Assembly (NCBI GenBank): GCA_027493625.1
Contig: JAOSKM010000002.1
Span: 992,001 to 1,056,000 of the forward strand
DNA: 64,000 bases
Direction of reading: 5' to 3'
Source of the DNA: Planctomycetota bacterium
Lineage (GTDB): Bacteria; Planctomycetota; UBA8742; UBA2392
The notes below the pieces were generated by a model. It was given only the letters and a program-made list of their open reading frames with translations, had not been told where the DNA came from and searched no databases. Shown piece by piece: positions 33,100 through 42,710 of the stretch; within the stretch, counting starts at the first letter, position 1; the number at the start of each line of letters is the position of its first letter. Made by a program: the position numbers and the translations under genes.

Positions 33100-36000
33100 C
33101 TAGGCCCGCGCGTTGCGACGGCGGGTCACCGCTGCCACCCCGAGCAGGAACAGGAACAGCAGGCCGACCAGGCTGGAGCTGGAGCCGGCAGCGCAACCGC
33201 CGCCGCCGCCTGAGCCGTCGCCGCTGCCGCTGCCGGTCACGGTGGTTGCCGTGCCCGCCACGTTGAAGCTGAAGGGCGTGGTGGTGCTGGCGTCATTGTG
33301 GCTGAAGCTGACCGTTGCGGCGTAGCTGCCTTCCATGCCGGCCAGGAAGGTGATGGTGAAGCTGGTGCTCTGGCCCGCGGGCACGGTGCCCAGCATGCCG
33401 CTGCTGTCGAGGCTGAACTGGGCCGCGCCGGCGCCGCTGACGGCCGGGGTGCCCAGCTGCAGGTCGGCGTTGCCGGCGTTCTCGATCATGATGGTGAGCG
33501 GCGCCGCGGGGCTTCCCTCCAGCAGGCTGCCGAAGTTGCGGTTGCCCGCGGCGTTGGCGCCGTTGGCGACCACCACGCCGCCTTCACGCACCACCAGCAG
33601 CGGGGCGGGCGCCGGGGTAGTGCCCACGCCCGTCACCTCGAACGTCCAGGGCGTGCTGGTGGAAGCGTCGTTGTGCGTGATCTCGACCGTAGCGGTCTTG
33701 CTGCCGGCGCCGGCGGGGTCAAAGGCCACGGTGAACTGCGTGTAGCCCGAGGGCGCTACCGTGCCGGCCATGGCGCCGGTGCCAAGCACGAAGTGCGCCG
33801 CGTCGCCGCCGCTGAGACTCACGCCGGTGACGTCCAGGCTGGCGTTGCCGCTGTTGCTGATCACCACGGTCAACGCCGCGGTGGGGCCTGCCGCCACCAG
33901 CTGGTAGCCGAAGTCACGGCCGCCGCTCGCCGCCGCGCCGTTGTTGATGGGGGCGCCGCCCTGGGCATTTTCGTACACCTGCATGGAGGGCGCCGGCGCC
34001 GCGCCGACCTGGATGCTGAAGCTGAAGGCCGCGTTGCCGCCGTTGCCGTCGCCGGCCGCGAGCGTGATGGTGTGGGTGACGCCGCCGACATTGAACACGC
34101 CGCTGCTGGGCGTGAGCGTGTAGCCGGCAGTCTGGGCGGCGCTGCTGAACTCGCTGTCCAGGATGCCGGTACCGGCGCTGTTGCTGACGCTGCCGTTGAT
34201 GTTGACGTCGTCGGCTTCGGGGTCGTTGACCTGGATGGCCAGGTTCAGGCCGGCCAGCGAGGTGCCGAAGTTGGCATTGAGCATTCCGCCGTTGTTGACC
34301 GGGTTGCCGTTGCTGGTGATCACCAGGCCGGGCGGACTGTTTGGCGCGGCGCCCACCACGATCTCGAAGCTGAACTGCGTAACTTCGCCGCCGTCGCTGG
34401 CGGTCAGTGTGACATGGTGCGTGGCGCTGCCCTGGTTGAAGACGCCGCTGGTGGGCGTGACGCTGTAGGCGACCAGTGCTGCGCCGTGGCTGAACTCGGA
34501 AGTCTGGATGCCCTGGGTGGGGATGTTGGTGATCTGGGCGCTGAGGCTGACGTAATCCTGGTTGGCGTCGTCCACTCCGATCTGCAGGTTCAGCGAGGCC
34601 AGCGTGTCGTTGTAGTTCACGTTGATCGTGCCGCCGTTGGGGATGTTGCTGCCGCCCGCGCTGACGGTCAGCACCGGCGCGTTGCTGCCGTTCATGCAGA
34701 TCTTTGTCCGGCGTGCCCACGTCCAGGTCGCCATCGCCATCCAGGTCCGCGAACGCGATCGAGTGCGCAGGCGTGCCCAGGCTGACGCTGCTCGAGAACT
34801 GGCCGTTGCCCGGGTTCAGCAGGATGTAGCCGTTCGTGCCTTCGAAACCCACCGCCAGGTCGAGGTCACCGTCGCCCTCGATGTCAGCCGCGCCAAGCCC
34901 GTATGTGATGTCCGGGGTGGACATCACATACGGCGATCCGAAGCGCCGCTGCCGTTGTTGAGGTACAGGCTGACGCGGTTGTAGGTCGGCGGGCTGGCTG
35001 AAGGCTGGCCCAGGTGGCCGATGGCGATGTCGACGTGACCATCACCGTTGAAGTCGGCGGCAGCCATGGAGACGGCGATGGCGGCCGCGCCCAGGTCAAC
35101 GCGGCTGGTGTAGTAGAAGTTGGCGTTGCCGTCATTGAGGTAGTACCAGGACTGCACGGGGCCGAAGCCGAAGTTGCCGATGAATACGTCCAGGTCGCCG
35201 TCGTTGTCGATGTCGGCGAGGCGCACGGCCCAGCTGTTGTCGGCGATCTCGGCGGTGCTGGAGGCGATGTAGAGGAAGCCCCTGCGCGTGAAGTTGCCGC
35301 TGCCGTCATTGAGGTAGATGTCGTTGGGGATGTCGCTGACGCCGCCGTTGGTCACCACGAAGTCGACGTCTCCGTCGTTGTCGAGGTCGCCGGTATCCAC
35401 GTCGATCGAGTAGTCGCTGCCGGTTCCGAAGTTGACGGTGCTGACGAAGTTGCCGCTGCCGTCGTTCCGGTAGATTACGTTCTGGCCCGACCACTGTCCG
35501 GAAGTGGTGGCCATCGGCGAACTCACCACGATGATGTCGAGGTCGCCGTCGCTGTCGAGGTCGGCCAGCGCGCAGCGGTAGCTGCCGTAGTTGGTAGCGC
35601 TCAGGGCCGTGGCGCTGAATGCGCCGCTGCCGTCGTTGAACAGAAGGTAGGACTGGCCGTTGTCGATTGCGACGGCATCGATGTCGCCGTCGTTGTCCAG
35701 GTCGCCGAACTTCAGGTCCCAGCCCGCGCTGCAGCCGGTGGCGTGCTGGGCGCTGGTGAAGGCTGTGGGGCCCTGGCCGGTCTGCGCGCGGAAGCGCCAG
35801 GCGTGCCCGGCCGCCAGCGGCGTGCCGCTGCTGCTCTGCAGGCCGCTGGTCAGCACCACCTCGATCTCTTCGCCGGGCAGCAGGTCACTTGCCGGGTTAA
35901 AGTAAGGCTGCTGGTGCCGCCGCCGCTGAGCGACCCGCTCAGCCAGCCGCGCAGGTTGCTGCGCACTTTGAAGGTGTTCGCGCCGGGGGCGGCCATGGCG

Positions 36001-36146
36001 GTCGAGAAGCCGGCCGTCAGGTCGGTGTTCAGCGCGGCGTCCAGGTCGTGGCGCGCCGGCGTCAGCGAGGTGACGGCGGGCTGCGCGGCCAGCGCCGCGG
36101 CGGTCAGGGCCATCAGGGCCATCAGGCAGGGTATGCGAGTAATCAT
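33100..36146 (-). CDS. FG-GAP/VCBS-repeat plus Ig-like surface protein with Gly-Cys-TM-Arg C-terminus; three frameshifts
   Basis: Signal peptide MITRIPCLMALMALTAAALAAQ; repeated DLDNDGDxDxxV; C-terminus GSGGGGGCAAGSSSSLVGLLFLFLLGVAAVTRRRNARA. Frame changes near 35898, 34940 and 34703. Confidence 0.8.
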
Positions 36147-36182
36147 TCGTGTTCCTCCGTTGGAAATCGATATGCCAAATGT

Positions 36183-36198
36183 GTACCCAATACGGTAC
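36183..36198. promoter_or_regulatory. Candidate operator in the divergent promoter of the FG-GAP and XRE-TPR genes
   Basis: GTACC-CAATAC-GGTAC, with a related TATGTGGTACATA at ~36233-36245. Confidence 0.35.
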
Positions 36199-36283
36199 GA
36201 AAAAGAAAAATGCGTTCTTGAAAAGAGTCCCGTATGTGGTACATAGGTTTCCGCCCCGGACGAATCGGGGACAGGAGCCAGCC

Positions 36284-37783
36284 ATGAACACCGCAACCGA
36301 CCGCAACGCCGAACGCGCCGACGCCATCCAGCGCCGCCTGACCGAGCTCGCGCAGCAGCACTCCCAGGCCGACATCTCGCGCCGCACCGAGTTCTCGCGC
36401 AACAACGTCAGCCGCTACGTCAACGGCACCCGCATGCCCATCGAGTTTGCGGCGGCGCTGGTCGAGGGCCTGGGCGTGAACCCCGCATGGCTGCTTACCG
36501 GCGAGGGCACGCCCTACCTTTCCGACATCAGCAGCGGCACGCAGCAAATGGCCGGCGACCTGCTCGCGCTGGTGGAGGCCATGGCGGCCGTGAACCGCAT
36601 GCGGCTGGGGTCGCTCACCGGCAAGCACCACCTGGGCGTGCTGCGCGAGCTGAATGAGGCGCTCAGTAAATATGAAGGCCTGCGCGCCAACCTGAACAAG
36701 CACAGCCGCGCGATCTTCCTGAAGCTGATCGAAGACGCCCGCACGGCGCTGAAGAAGCGCGACCTCAACCGCGCCGAGACGCTGCTGCATGCGCTTGAGC
36801 AGGTGTCACGCCTGACCGACGATGAGTTCCTGCGCGCCCAGTACGAGGGCGTGCAGTCGCAGTTCCATCACTACGCCGGCAACCCCGAGGCGGCCATTCC
36901 TCACCAGCGCCGCTCGTTCCTGTCTTTCCTCGTCAAGCACTCGAAGTTCGACGAGTGGATGCTGCCCGAGGCGCACAACTACGTGCAGGTGCTGACCCAC
37001 GCCGGCCGGCTGCTCGAGGCGCGCCGCGCGGCGCGGGCCTCATACGCCATGTCGGACGGACAGTCGCCCACGCTGGAAGCCGCGGCCGCGACCCTTGACC
37101 TTGAGCTGGGCGACCTGCAGCAGGGGCTCGATTCCCTGCGCCGCCTGATCCCGCGCGTGCCCGCCGACTACGCCCACAACCTGGAGCACTCGCTGGCGCG
37201 CGGGCAGCTGCTGGAAGGATCGATGACCATGGCCCAGGCCGTCACCTTCGGCGGCGACACCGAGGCCAAGTGGGGGCGCCTGGCAGGCTGGGCGGTCTTC
37301 AGCGAATGCGAAGCCGACCTGCAGCTGGTGGCGAAACTCGGCATAGGAACCGCCAGGGGCCAGCTTGACCCCGAGAGCGTGGTGGCCGTGCAGGTCTCCT
37401 GCCTGCTGGAAGTGCTGCGAGAGGGTGGGGCCACGGCCGCGCAGCGCCTGCTGGTGCACATCGAAAACACGCAGCAGAAGGGCGACGCGTTGAGCCGCCT
37501 CAATGAGCAGGTGCTGGCGGCGCAGCTGTTCCGGCTGGGCGGGCAGCGCAAACAGGCGATGAAACAGCTTGAGCATGCGCAGGAACTGATGGATCAGCTC
37601 GATCCCGAGTTGACCCCGCGCGTGGAAGTGCGCGCCCTGCACGCCCGCAACGTGCTGCTGCTGGTGGACGATGCGCCGAAGACTGAGTTGCCCCAGCGCA
37701 TGCGCCGCCAGGCCCGGGCCTTCGTGAAAGACTACTGCGCCCGCGGCTACCATTGCCTGCAAGCACTGGCGGCGCAGGTCTGA
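36284..37783 (+). CDS. XRE-type HTH regulator with TPR-like C-terminal region
   Basis: LTELAQQHSQADISRRTEFSRNNVSRYVNGTRMPIEFAAALVEGLGVNPAWLLTGEG, then long helical repeats. Confidence 0.8.
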   Translation: MNTATDRNAERADAIQRRLTELAQQHSQADISRRTEFSRNNVSRYVNGTRMPIEFAAALVEGLGVNPAWLLTGEGTPYLSDISSGTQQMAGDLLALVEAMAAVNRMRLGSLTGKHHLGVLRELNEALSKYEGLRANLNKHSRAIFLKLIEDARTALKKRDLNRAETLLHALEQVSRLTDDEFLRAQYEGVQSQFHHYAGNPEAAIPHQRRSFLSFLVKHSKFDEWMLPEAHNYVQVLTHAGRLLEARRAARASYAMSDGQSPTLEAAAATLDLELGDLQQGLDSLRRLIPRVPADYAHNLEHSLARGQLLEGSMTMAQAVTFGGDTEAKWGRLAGWAVFSECEADLQLVAKLGIGTARGQLDPESVVAVQVSCLLEVLREGGATAAQRLLVHIENTQQKGDALSRLNEQVLAAQLFRLGGQRKQAMKQLEHAQELMDQLDPELTPRVEVRALHARNVLLLVDDAPKTELPQRMRRQARAFVKDYCARGYHCLQALAAQV

Positions 37784-37846
37784 AAAAACTTCCGAAGCGG
37801 GATGAGCCCAACCTGGTGCGGAGTTTCCTCTAGGGAGGAATCCGCC

Positions 37847-38263
37847 ATGAAGCGCGCGCCTGTAAAGAACCGCCTGGCCCTGTTCCTGGACCGGGACGGC
37901 AACGTCGCCGGCGTGGACGACGATGCCCGCTCGTTCGCCTCGATCGAAATGCTGGAGGAGGGCCAGGACGATACCGTGCCCGTGGCCTTCGACGGCGAGG
38001 ACATCGGCGAGCTGGTCAGCCTGCTGGATGAACTGGGGGCGACCGACGTGGTGGCCGCCTGGTTCGAAGACGAGGGTTTCGGCAGCTTCGAGGGTGAGGG
38101 CTTCGCCCTGTGGCTGGTGCCCTCCGAAACCAGCGCCCGCGAGGCCATCCAGCAGTGGCACGAAAACACGCTGACCCAGGCAGAGAAGGGCATCGAGGTG
38201 GTGCGCAAGGGTCATGTGCTGCACGCGCCTGCCATCGAGAAACGCCCGCGCGGCACGGAATGA
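37847..38263 (+). CDS. NifX/NifB-C-like (dinitrogenase FeMo-cofactor) fold protein, divergent
   Basis: RLALFLDRDGNVAGVDDDARSFASIEML..LLDELGATDVVAAWFEDEGF; similar layout to the next gene. Confidence 0.5.
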   Translation: MKRAPVKNRLALFLDRDGNVAGVDDDARSFASIEMLEEGQDDTVPVAFDGEDIGELVSLLDELGATDVVAAWFEDEGFGSFEGEGFALWLVPSETSAREAIQQWHENTLTQAEKGIEVVRKGHVLHAPAIEKRPRGTE

Positions 38264-38312
38264 GCCAGCGGCGACAGGCCGTTACAACACAGGGCAACCA
38301 CGGGAGAGAGCC

Positions 38313-38774
38313 ATGAAACGCGTCGCGCTGGTACTGCACGAGAACGGGGACATCGCCCCCGTGGACGACGAAAGCAAGCACTTCGAGCGGGTGGAGATTT
38401 ACGAAGTGGACGAGTTGTCCGAGCAGAAGCTCACGCAGCCCTTCGACCCCAAGGCCGACGACTTCGACCTGGCCGAGGCCGCGGCGCTGGCGGGCGTCAC
38501 GGACGTGATCGGTCAGCACTTCGAGCAGAAAGCCTTCGAAGCCCTGAAGGCGCGCGGCATTCACGTGTGGCTGGAAGCGCCGGAAAACAAGGCCGGAACC
38601 GCGCTCGAGGCCTGGAAGGCCGGCCAGTTGCCGGAGGCCAAGAGTGGCGCGCACGCCGTGCAACTGCCGGAGGGCGGGCGCGAAACAAAGGAAGGCCAGC
38701 ACCCCCGCCACGCGCAGCGCAGCGCAAGACCCGACCGCGGCGTAAGCTCCCCGGCCCACGGCCCCAAGATTTAG
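38313..38774 (+). CDS. NifX/NifB-C-like fold protein
   Basis: MKRVALVLHENGDIAPVDDESKHFERVEIYEVD..LAGVTDVIGQHFEQKAFEALKARGIHVWLE. Confidence 0.6.
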   Translation: MKRVALVLHENGDIAPVDDESKHFERVEIYEVDELSEQKLTQPFDPKADDFDLAEAAALAGVTDVIGQHFEQKAFEALKARGIHVWLEAPENKAGTALEAWKAGQLPEAKSGAHAVQLPEGGRETKEGQHPRHAQRSARPDRGVSSPAHGPKI

Positions 38775-38815
38775 CAGGTTCGAGAGCAGCGCAGGCGCTC
38801 TGGTTAAGGAAGTAA

Positions 38816-39590
38816 CTGCGGTTGCCCACGAAGGGCACGAAGTTCACGAAGAAGGGCTAAGGCCACGCGGGGGCGCAAAGGCGCGAAGGACTAGTACGCC
38901 GTCAACGAAGTCCTGCGACAGGTGAAGGTGTCGAACGACGCGGTCACCGCGAAGAGCCGCCAAGGACCGCGAAGCACTGCAACTGCCGCGGCGCCTAGCT
39001 TGCGCGCTGAAGACCTGGCGATAGCGAGAGAGGGCAGAGCACACGGAGTATCTTCGCGCCGCCCCGCAGTTCTTTGCGAGCTTCGAGTTGACAGGCCACA
39101 AAAGCACGAAAACACAAAAGGCAACGCCACAAAAAGTTGCCCGGAGTTTTCGTGTGCGCTGTTTTGTGCTTTGGTGTTTTCGTGGCCTGACTGCAGTTGG
39201 AAACAAGCTGCAACCGCGCAGAACCGCCAAACCCTGCAACTTCGCGGTCCTTGGCGGTGCTTCGCGGTTACATTTCAGGACAGGTGCAACTGGCGGAGAA
39301 CTTACCCGACGCTGTACTAGCCGTTGATTGGCCATCATTCGCTGCGAGGGACGGGGAAAGCAACGCCAGGACGCCAAGTCCTCTGCTTTGCGGCACGCCG
39401 GTTAGCCGATGAGCATGCAAAGAACGGAAAGGCCGTGGCGTGCCATGCGACCTGGCTTTGGACCACGATCCCTGAGCAGAAGCAGCGTTCACATCACGCA
39501 GGATCCTTAGCGCCTTCGCGCCCCCGCGTGGATGATGCAGCTGCAGTTATTCGTGAACTTAGTGCCCTTCGTGGACAACCGCTGTTGCAG
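38816..39590. repeat. Nested long palindrome: outer arms 38816-38890 and 39501-39590 flanking a MITE-like element
   Basis: CTGCGGTTGCCCACGAAGGGCACGAAGTTCACGAA..CCACGCGGGGGCGCAAAGGCGCGAAGGA vs reverse complement of 39501-39590 (..GGTTGTCCACGAAGGGCACTAAGTTCACGAA..CCACGCGGGGGCGCGAAGGCGCTAAGGATCC). Confidence 0.75.
38891..39320. mobile_element. 430-bp MITE-like non-autonomous element with IS630-type ends and CTAG at both borders
   Basis: CTAGTACGCCGTCAACGAAGTCCTGCGACAGG ... reverse complement end CTAGTACAGCGTCGGGTAAGTTCTCCGCCAG; each ~21/27 to the IS630 TIR at 44.9 kb; no transposase inside; interior itself palindromic. Confidence 0.7.
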
Positions 39591-39665
39591 TCGGCTGTTC
39601 TGCAGGAAGTTCGACTGCATGCCGACGTTTTCACGACGGGGACAGCCCCGGCCTGCTTCGCGCCC

Positions 39666-40511
39666 TTACTTCAAATCCAGCTTGGGCAGCTTGCCGTGCA
39701 GGGCCTTGATGGCGGCTTCGTGAAGCGCGCCGTTGCTGCACACCACGTTGCCGCTGTAGACCGTTTCCTCGCCGCTGAAATCCGTGAGCTTGCCGCCTGC
39801 TTCCTTCAGCAGCGCGGCGAATGGCGCGATGTCCCACTCGCGGATTTTGGGCTCGAAGCTGATGTCCATGCGGCCGGTCGCGACCAGCAGGTGGCCCCAG
39901 CAGTGGCCGAAACCGCGGTCTTTGCGCGTGGCGGCGCGCAGCTTCAGGAAAGCGCCGACCTGCCCGGCGCGGTGGAAGGCGCCCTGGCCGGTGGTGCTGA
40001 TCATTGCTTCGCTCAGGTCGCTCTGCGGGCTGACCTGCGCGCGGATGGCGCGCTCGCGCAGCGTTTCGACGTCATAGGCGCCCGTGGTGTCCTGCACCCA
40101 CCAGCAGCCCTGGCCCCTGGCCGCCCACGCGAACTCGCGCTGCGCGGGCATGAACACGATGCCAGCCACCATCTCGCCCTCGTGTTCGAGGCCGACCAGC
40201 GTGCCGAAAATCGGGATCTTGCGGATGAACGCTTCCGTGCCATCGAGCGGGTCAATGATCCACTTGAAGCCGCTGCTGCCGTGCTCGTCCTCGTGCTCTT
40301 CGCCGATGATCGCGTCATCCGGGAACACAGCCCCGATGCGCTGGCGCAGGATCTTTTCCGCGCGCGAGTCCGCCTGCGTCACCGGGCTGCCGTCGCCCTT
40401 CCACACCACGTCGATGCCCATGCCGAAGTAGAACTCGGCCACGGCCTTGCCCGCGTCAAAGGTGGCGTCCAGCGCCAGGGCCAGCCGGGATGCGATTGCC
40501 TTGTCGGTCAT
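39666..40511 (-). CDS. Inositol monophosphatase/histidinol-phosphatase family protein
   Basis: DDAIIGEEHEDEHGSSGFKWIIDPLDGTEAFIRKIPIFGTLVGLEHEGE; WDIAPFAALLKEAGG. Confidence 0.92.
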   Translation of the reverse strand: MTDKAIASRLALALDATFDAGKAVAEFYFGMGIDVVWKGDGSPVTQADSRAEKILRQRIGAVFPDDAIIGEEHEDEHGSSGFKWIIDPLDGTEAFIRKIPIFGTLVGLEHEGEMVAGIVFMPAQREFAWAARGQGCWWVQDTTGAYDVETLRERAIRAQVSPQSDLSEAMISTTGQGAFHRAGQVGAFLKLRAATRKDRGFGHCWGHLLVATGRMDISFEPKIREWDIAPFAALLKEAGGKLTDFSGEETVYSGNVVCSNGALHEAAIKALHGKLPKLDLK

Positions 40512-40603
40512 GCCGGCAAGATAGCTTGCGCCGTCGGCGGACGCGACAGCCGGAGCAACGCTCGCTAAACTGCGCCGGCTCACATTCAACCATAAGGAAA
40601 ACC

Positions 40604-41329
40604 ATGAACCGTACACAGTTTGCAGTGGCCCTGGCCGTGATGGGTTTCATGTCGCTGGTCGGCAGCTTTGTCGCCGTTTACGCCCTGCAGGGCGCGCCCG
40701 TGCAGGCCCAGGAGGACGGGGCCGGCGTGGTGAAGGGCAGCGAGTTCGTGCTGGTCGACAAGAAGGGCAACACCCGCGCCAGCCTTGACCTCAGCGACGA
40801 CAACGAAGTGCGCTTCACCCTGATCGACAGCGAGGGCAAAGGCCGCGTGCAGCTGAGCTCCGGCGGTGAGCGCGCGTACATCGCGCTGCTGGACCGCAGC
40901 CAGCAGATCCGCTACCTGGTGGGCCAGGACGACACCACGGTGATGGAGACCATGCTCGACGCCAAGGGCAAGAACCGCGTGATCAGCCAGTTCCAGGACA
41001 GCGGCGAAACCCTGTTCGCGTTCAACGGCGCCGACGGCAACAACCTGATGACCCTGATGGGCGGCCCCAAGGCGGCCTCCACCCTGCTGCTCAAGGACCC
41101 CAGCGGCAAGAACGGCGTCACCATGTTCGCCAAGGACGACCAGTCCAGCCTGCAGCTCGAGGCCGGCGACGGCAGCCTGCTCTCCGCGGTGCTGGGCGAC
41201 GGGCGCCCGGTGTTCGCGCTCAGCAAGGCCGAGAAGCTGCGCCTGCGCGCGCTGCTGGCGGAAGACGGCACGCCGGAATTCATCTTCCTGAACGACAAGA
41301 AGGAAGCCACCTGGCGCGCCGGCAAGTAA
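40604..41329 (+). CDS. Secreted/anchored beta-repeat protein of unknown function
   Basis: N-terminal signal/TM; recurring F.L.D..G..R..L pattern (EFVLVDKKGNTRASLDL.., RFTLIDSEGKGRVQL..). Confidence 0.65.
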   Translation: MNRTQFAVALAVMGFMSLVGSFVAVYALQGAPVQAQEDGAGVVKGSEFVLVDKKGNTRASLDLSDDNEVRFTLIDSEGKGRVQLSSGGERAYIALLDRSQQIRYLVGQDDTTVMETMLDAKGKNRVISQFQDSGETLFAFNGADGNNLMTLMGGPKAASTLLLKDPSGKNGVTMFAKDDQSSLQLEAGDGSLLSAVLGDGRPVFALSKAEKLRLRALLAEDGTPEFIFLNDKKEATWRAGK

Positions 41330-41338
41330 TGGCTTTTC

Positions 41339-41419
41339 AACCGCGAAGGGCCACGAAGAACCACGAAGTGCTGGTTCATCACGGCTGAACTTCGCGGCCC
41401 TTGGTGGCCCTTCGTGGTT
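41339..41419. repeat. Oligomer-built inverted repeat (CCACGAAGG units)
   Basis: AACCGCGAAGGGCCACGAAGAACCACGAAGTG...AACTTCGCGGCCCTTGGTGGCCCTTCGTGGTT; ~27/32 arm match. Confidence 0.85.
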
Positions 41420-41467
41420 CCGCAGTTTGCAGTGAAGAAAGCCGCAACCGCGTTGCGTTAGGTGTGC

Positions 41468-41881
41468 ATGGAAGTCGCGCCGAACATTCGTGTTGATGAA
41501 TCCGAGTTCAAGTTCAGCTTCGCCCGCAGCGGCGGGCCCGGCGGCCAGAACGTGAACAAGGTCAGCAGCAAGGTGATCCTGCACTGGGACCTCGCCGCCG
41601 CGCCCGGCGTGCCCGAGCCCGTCAAGGCGCGCTTTCGGGTGAAGTTCGCCAACCGCCTCACCGAGGCCGGCGTGCTGGTGCTCGATTGCGACGAGACGCG
41701 CTCGCAGCACCACAACCGCGAGCTGGTGGTCGCGCGCCTGAAGGCAATGCTTGAGCAGGTCGCGCGCCCGCCCAAGAAGCGCATCCCCACCAAGCCCACC
41801 AAGGCCGCGCGCAACCGCCGCCGGGCGTCCCGCGAACGCGATTCCCAGAAGAAGCAGTTACGCCGCAAGGTCGACTATTGA
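41468..41881 (+). CDS. arfB: Alternative ribosome-rescue factor ArfB/YaeJ (peptidyl-tRNA hydrolase, GGQ)
   Basis: FSFARSGGPGGQNVNKVSSKVILHW; basic C-terminal tail. Confidence 0.92.
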   Translation: MEVAPNIRVDESEFKFSFARSGGPGGQNVNKVSSKVILHWDLAAAPGVPEPVKARFRVKFANRLTEAGVLVLDCDETRSQHHNRELVVARLKAMLEQVARPPKKRIPTKPTKAARNRRRASRERDSQKKQLRRKVDY

Positions 41882-41884
41882 TTG

Positions 41885-41942
41885 AGCCACGGATTCCACG
41901 GAAGCACACGGATATCCGTGGAACTCCGTGTCATCCGTGGCT
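41885..41942. repeat. Oligomer-built inverted repeat (CCACGGATN units)
   Basis: AGCCACGGATTCCACGGAAGCACACGGATATCCGTGGAACTCCGTGTCATCCGTGGCT; ~23/29 arm match. Confidence 0.8.
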
Positions 41943-41978
41943 GGATTTCTGCCCTGCCGGTGGCACACTTGCGGGCGC

Positions 41979-42067
41979 GCCGGGATGGCGGAATTGGCAG
42001 ACGCGGCGGATTCAAAATCCGCAGTCCCCTCGGGGACGTGTGGGTTCAAGTCCCACTCCCGGCACCA
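41979..42067 (+). tRNA. tRNA-Leu (anticodon CAA), CCA encoded
   Basis: GCCGGGA acceptor pairs with TCCCGGC; anticodon stem GCGGA-TTCAAAA-TCCGC; long variable arm; T-arm GTGGGTTCAAGTCCCAC; CCA end. Confidence 0.95.
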
Positions 42068-42121
42068 GACTTCGCGACGCCCTTTCGGGGGCGTCGCTTC
42101 GTCTGGCAGGCCAGACTACCG

Positions 42122-42183
42122 CCGGCCCGTCCGCCGGCCCGTCCGCCGAAGCTTTAGCGAAGGCGGAAGCTTTAGCGAAGGCG
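42122..42183 (+). repeat. Short tandem repeats downstream of tRNA-Leu
   Basis: 2x CCGGCCCGTCCG (42122-42145) and 2x GAAGCTTTAGCGAAGGCG (42148-42183). Confidence 0.85.
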
Positions 42184-42710
42184 GAAGGCGGGCTCGTCCA
42201 ACGGAAAACGCCACGGCACGGCCGTGGCGCTACTCGCCGGTGCGGAAAAAAGAACACGAAGGGCAGCATGGCGAACAGCAGGGCGCCAACCGCGGCGCCG
42301 ACCGCAATGCAGAACGCGATGAACAGCGCCAGCCCCGCGCCCATCAGCCCGCCCACGGCACTGACAAGTTCGGCAAACATGGCTGAAAACCTCCTGGAGG
42401 CGACACGCGCCTCCACCATCAGAACGGGGTTTTCCAGCGCGCGAATTCCGCCATTAGCCGCAATCCCGCCCGGGGCACGACTTCCGTGGCAACTTCGGTT
42501 CAGGGGGCGGCGGTAGGAGTAGGCAGCATTTCTTGCCCCTGAACTCTGACCTCCGGACTCTGACCACCCACGTCTTCCCTAAGCCTCCACTAACCAACCA
42601 CTTGCGGCCCCGCCCCGGGTATGGAATCGTCGCGCGCCGACCCGGAATTTGATACAAACTCCGGTTCGCTTTTCAGGTGCCACAGACCAGCTCAACGCAA
42701 CCGGAACGCC

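Noticed and set aside
42012-42419. Minus-strand ORF MVEARVASRRFSAMFAELVSAVGG.. overlapping tRNA-Leu
   Set aside because: The N-terminal part could be a small membrane protein, but the C-terminal half is translated repeat and tRNA sequence; no reliable CDS boundary can be given.
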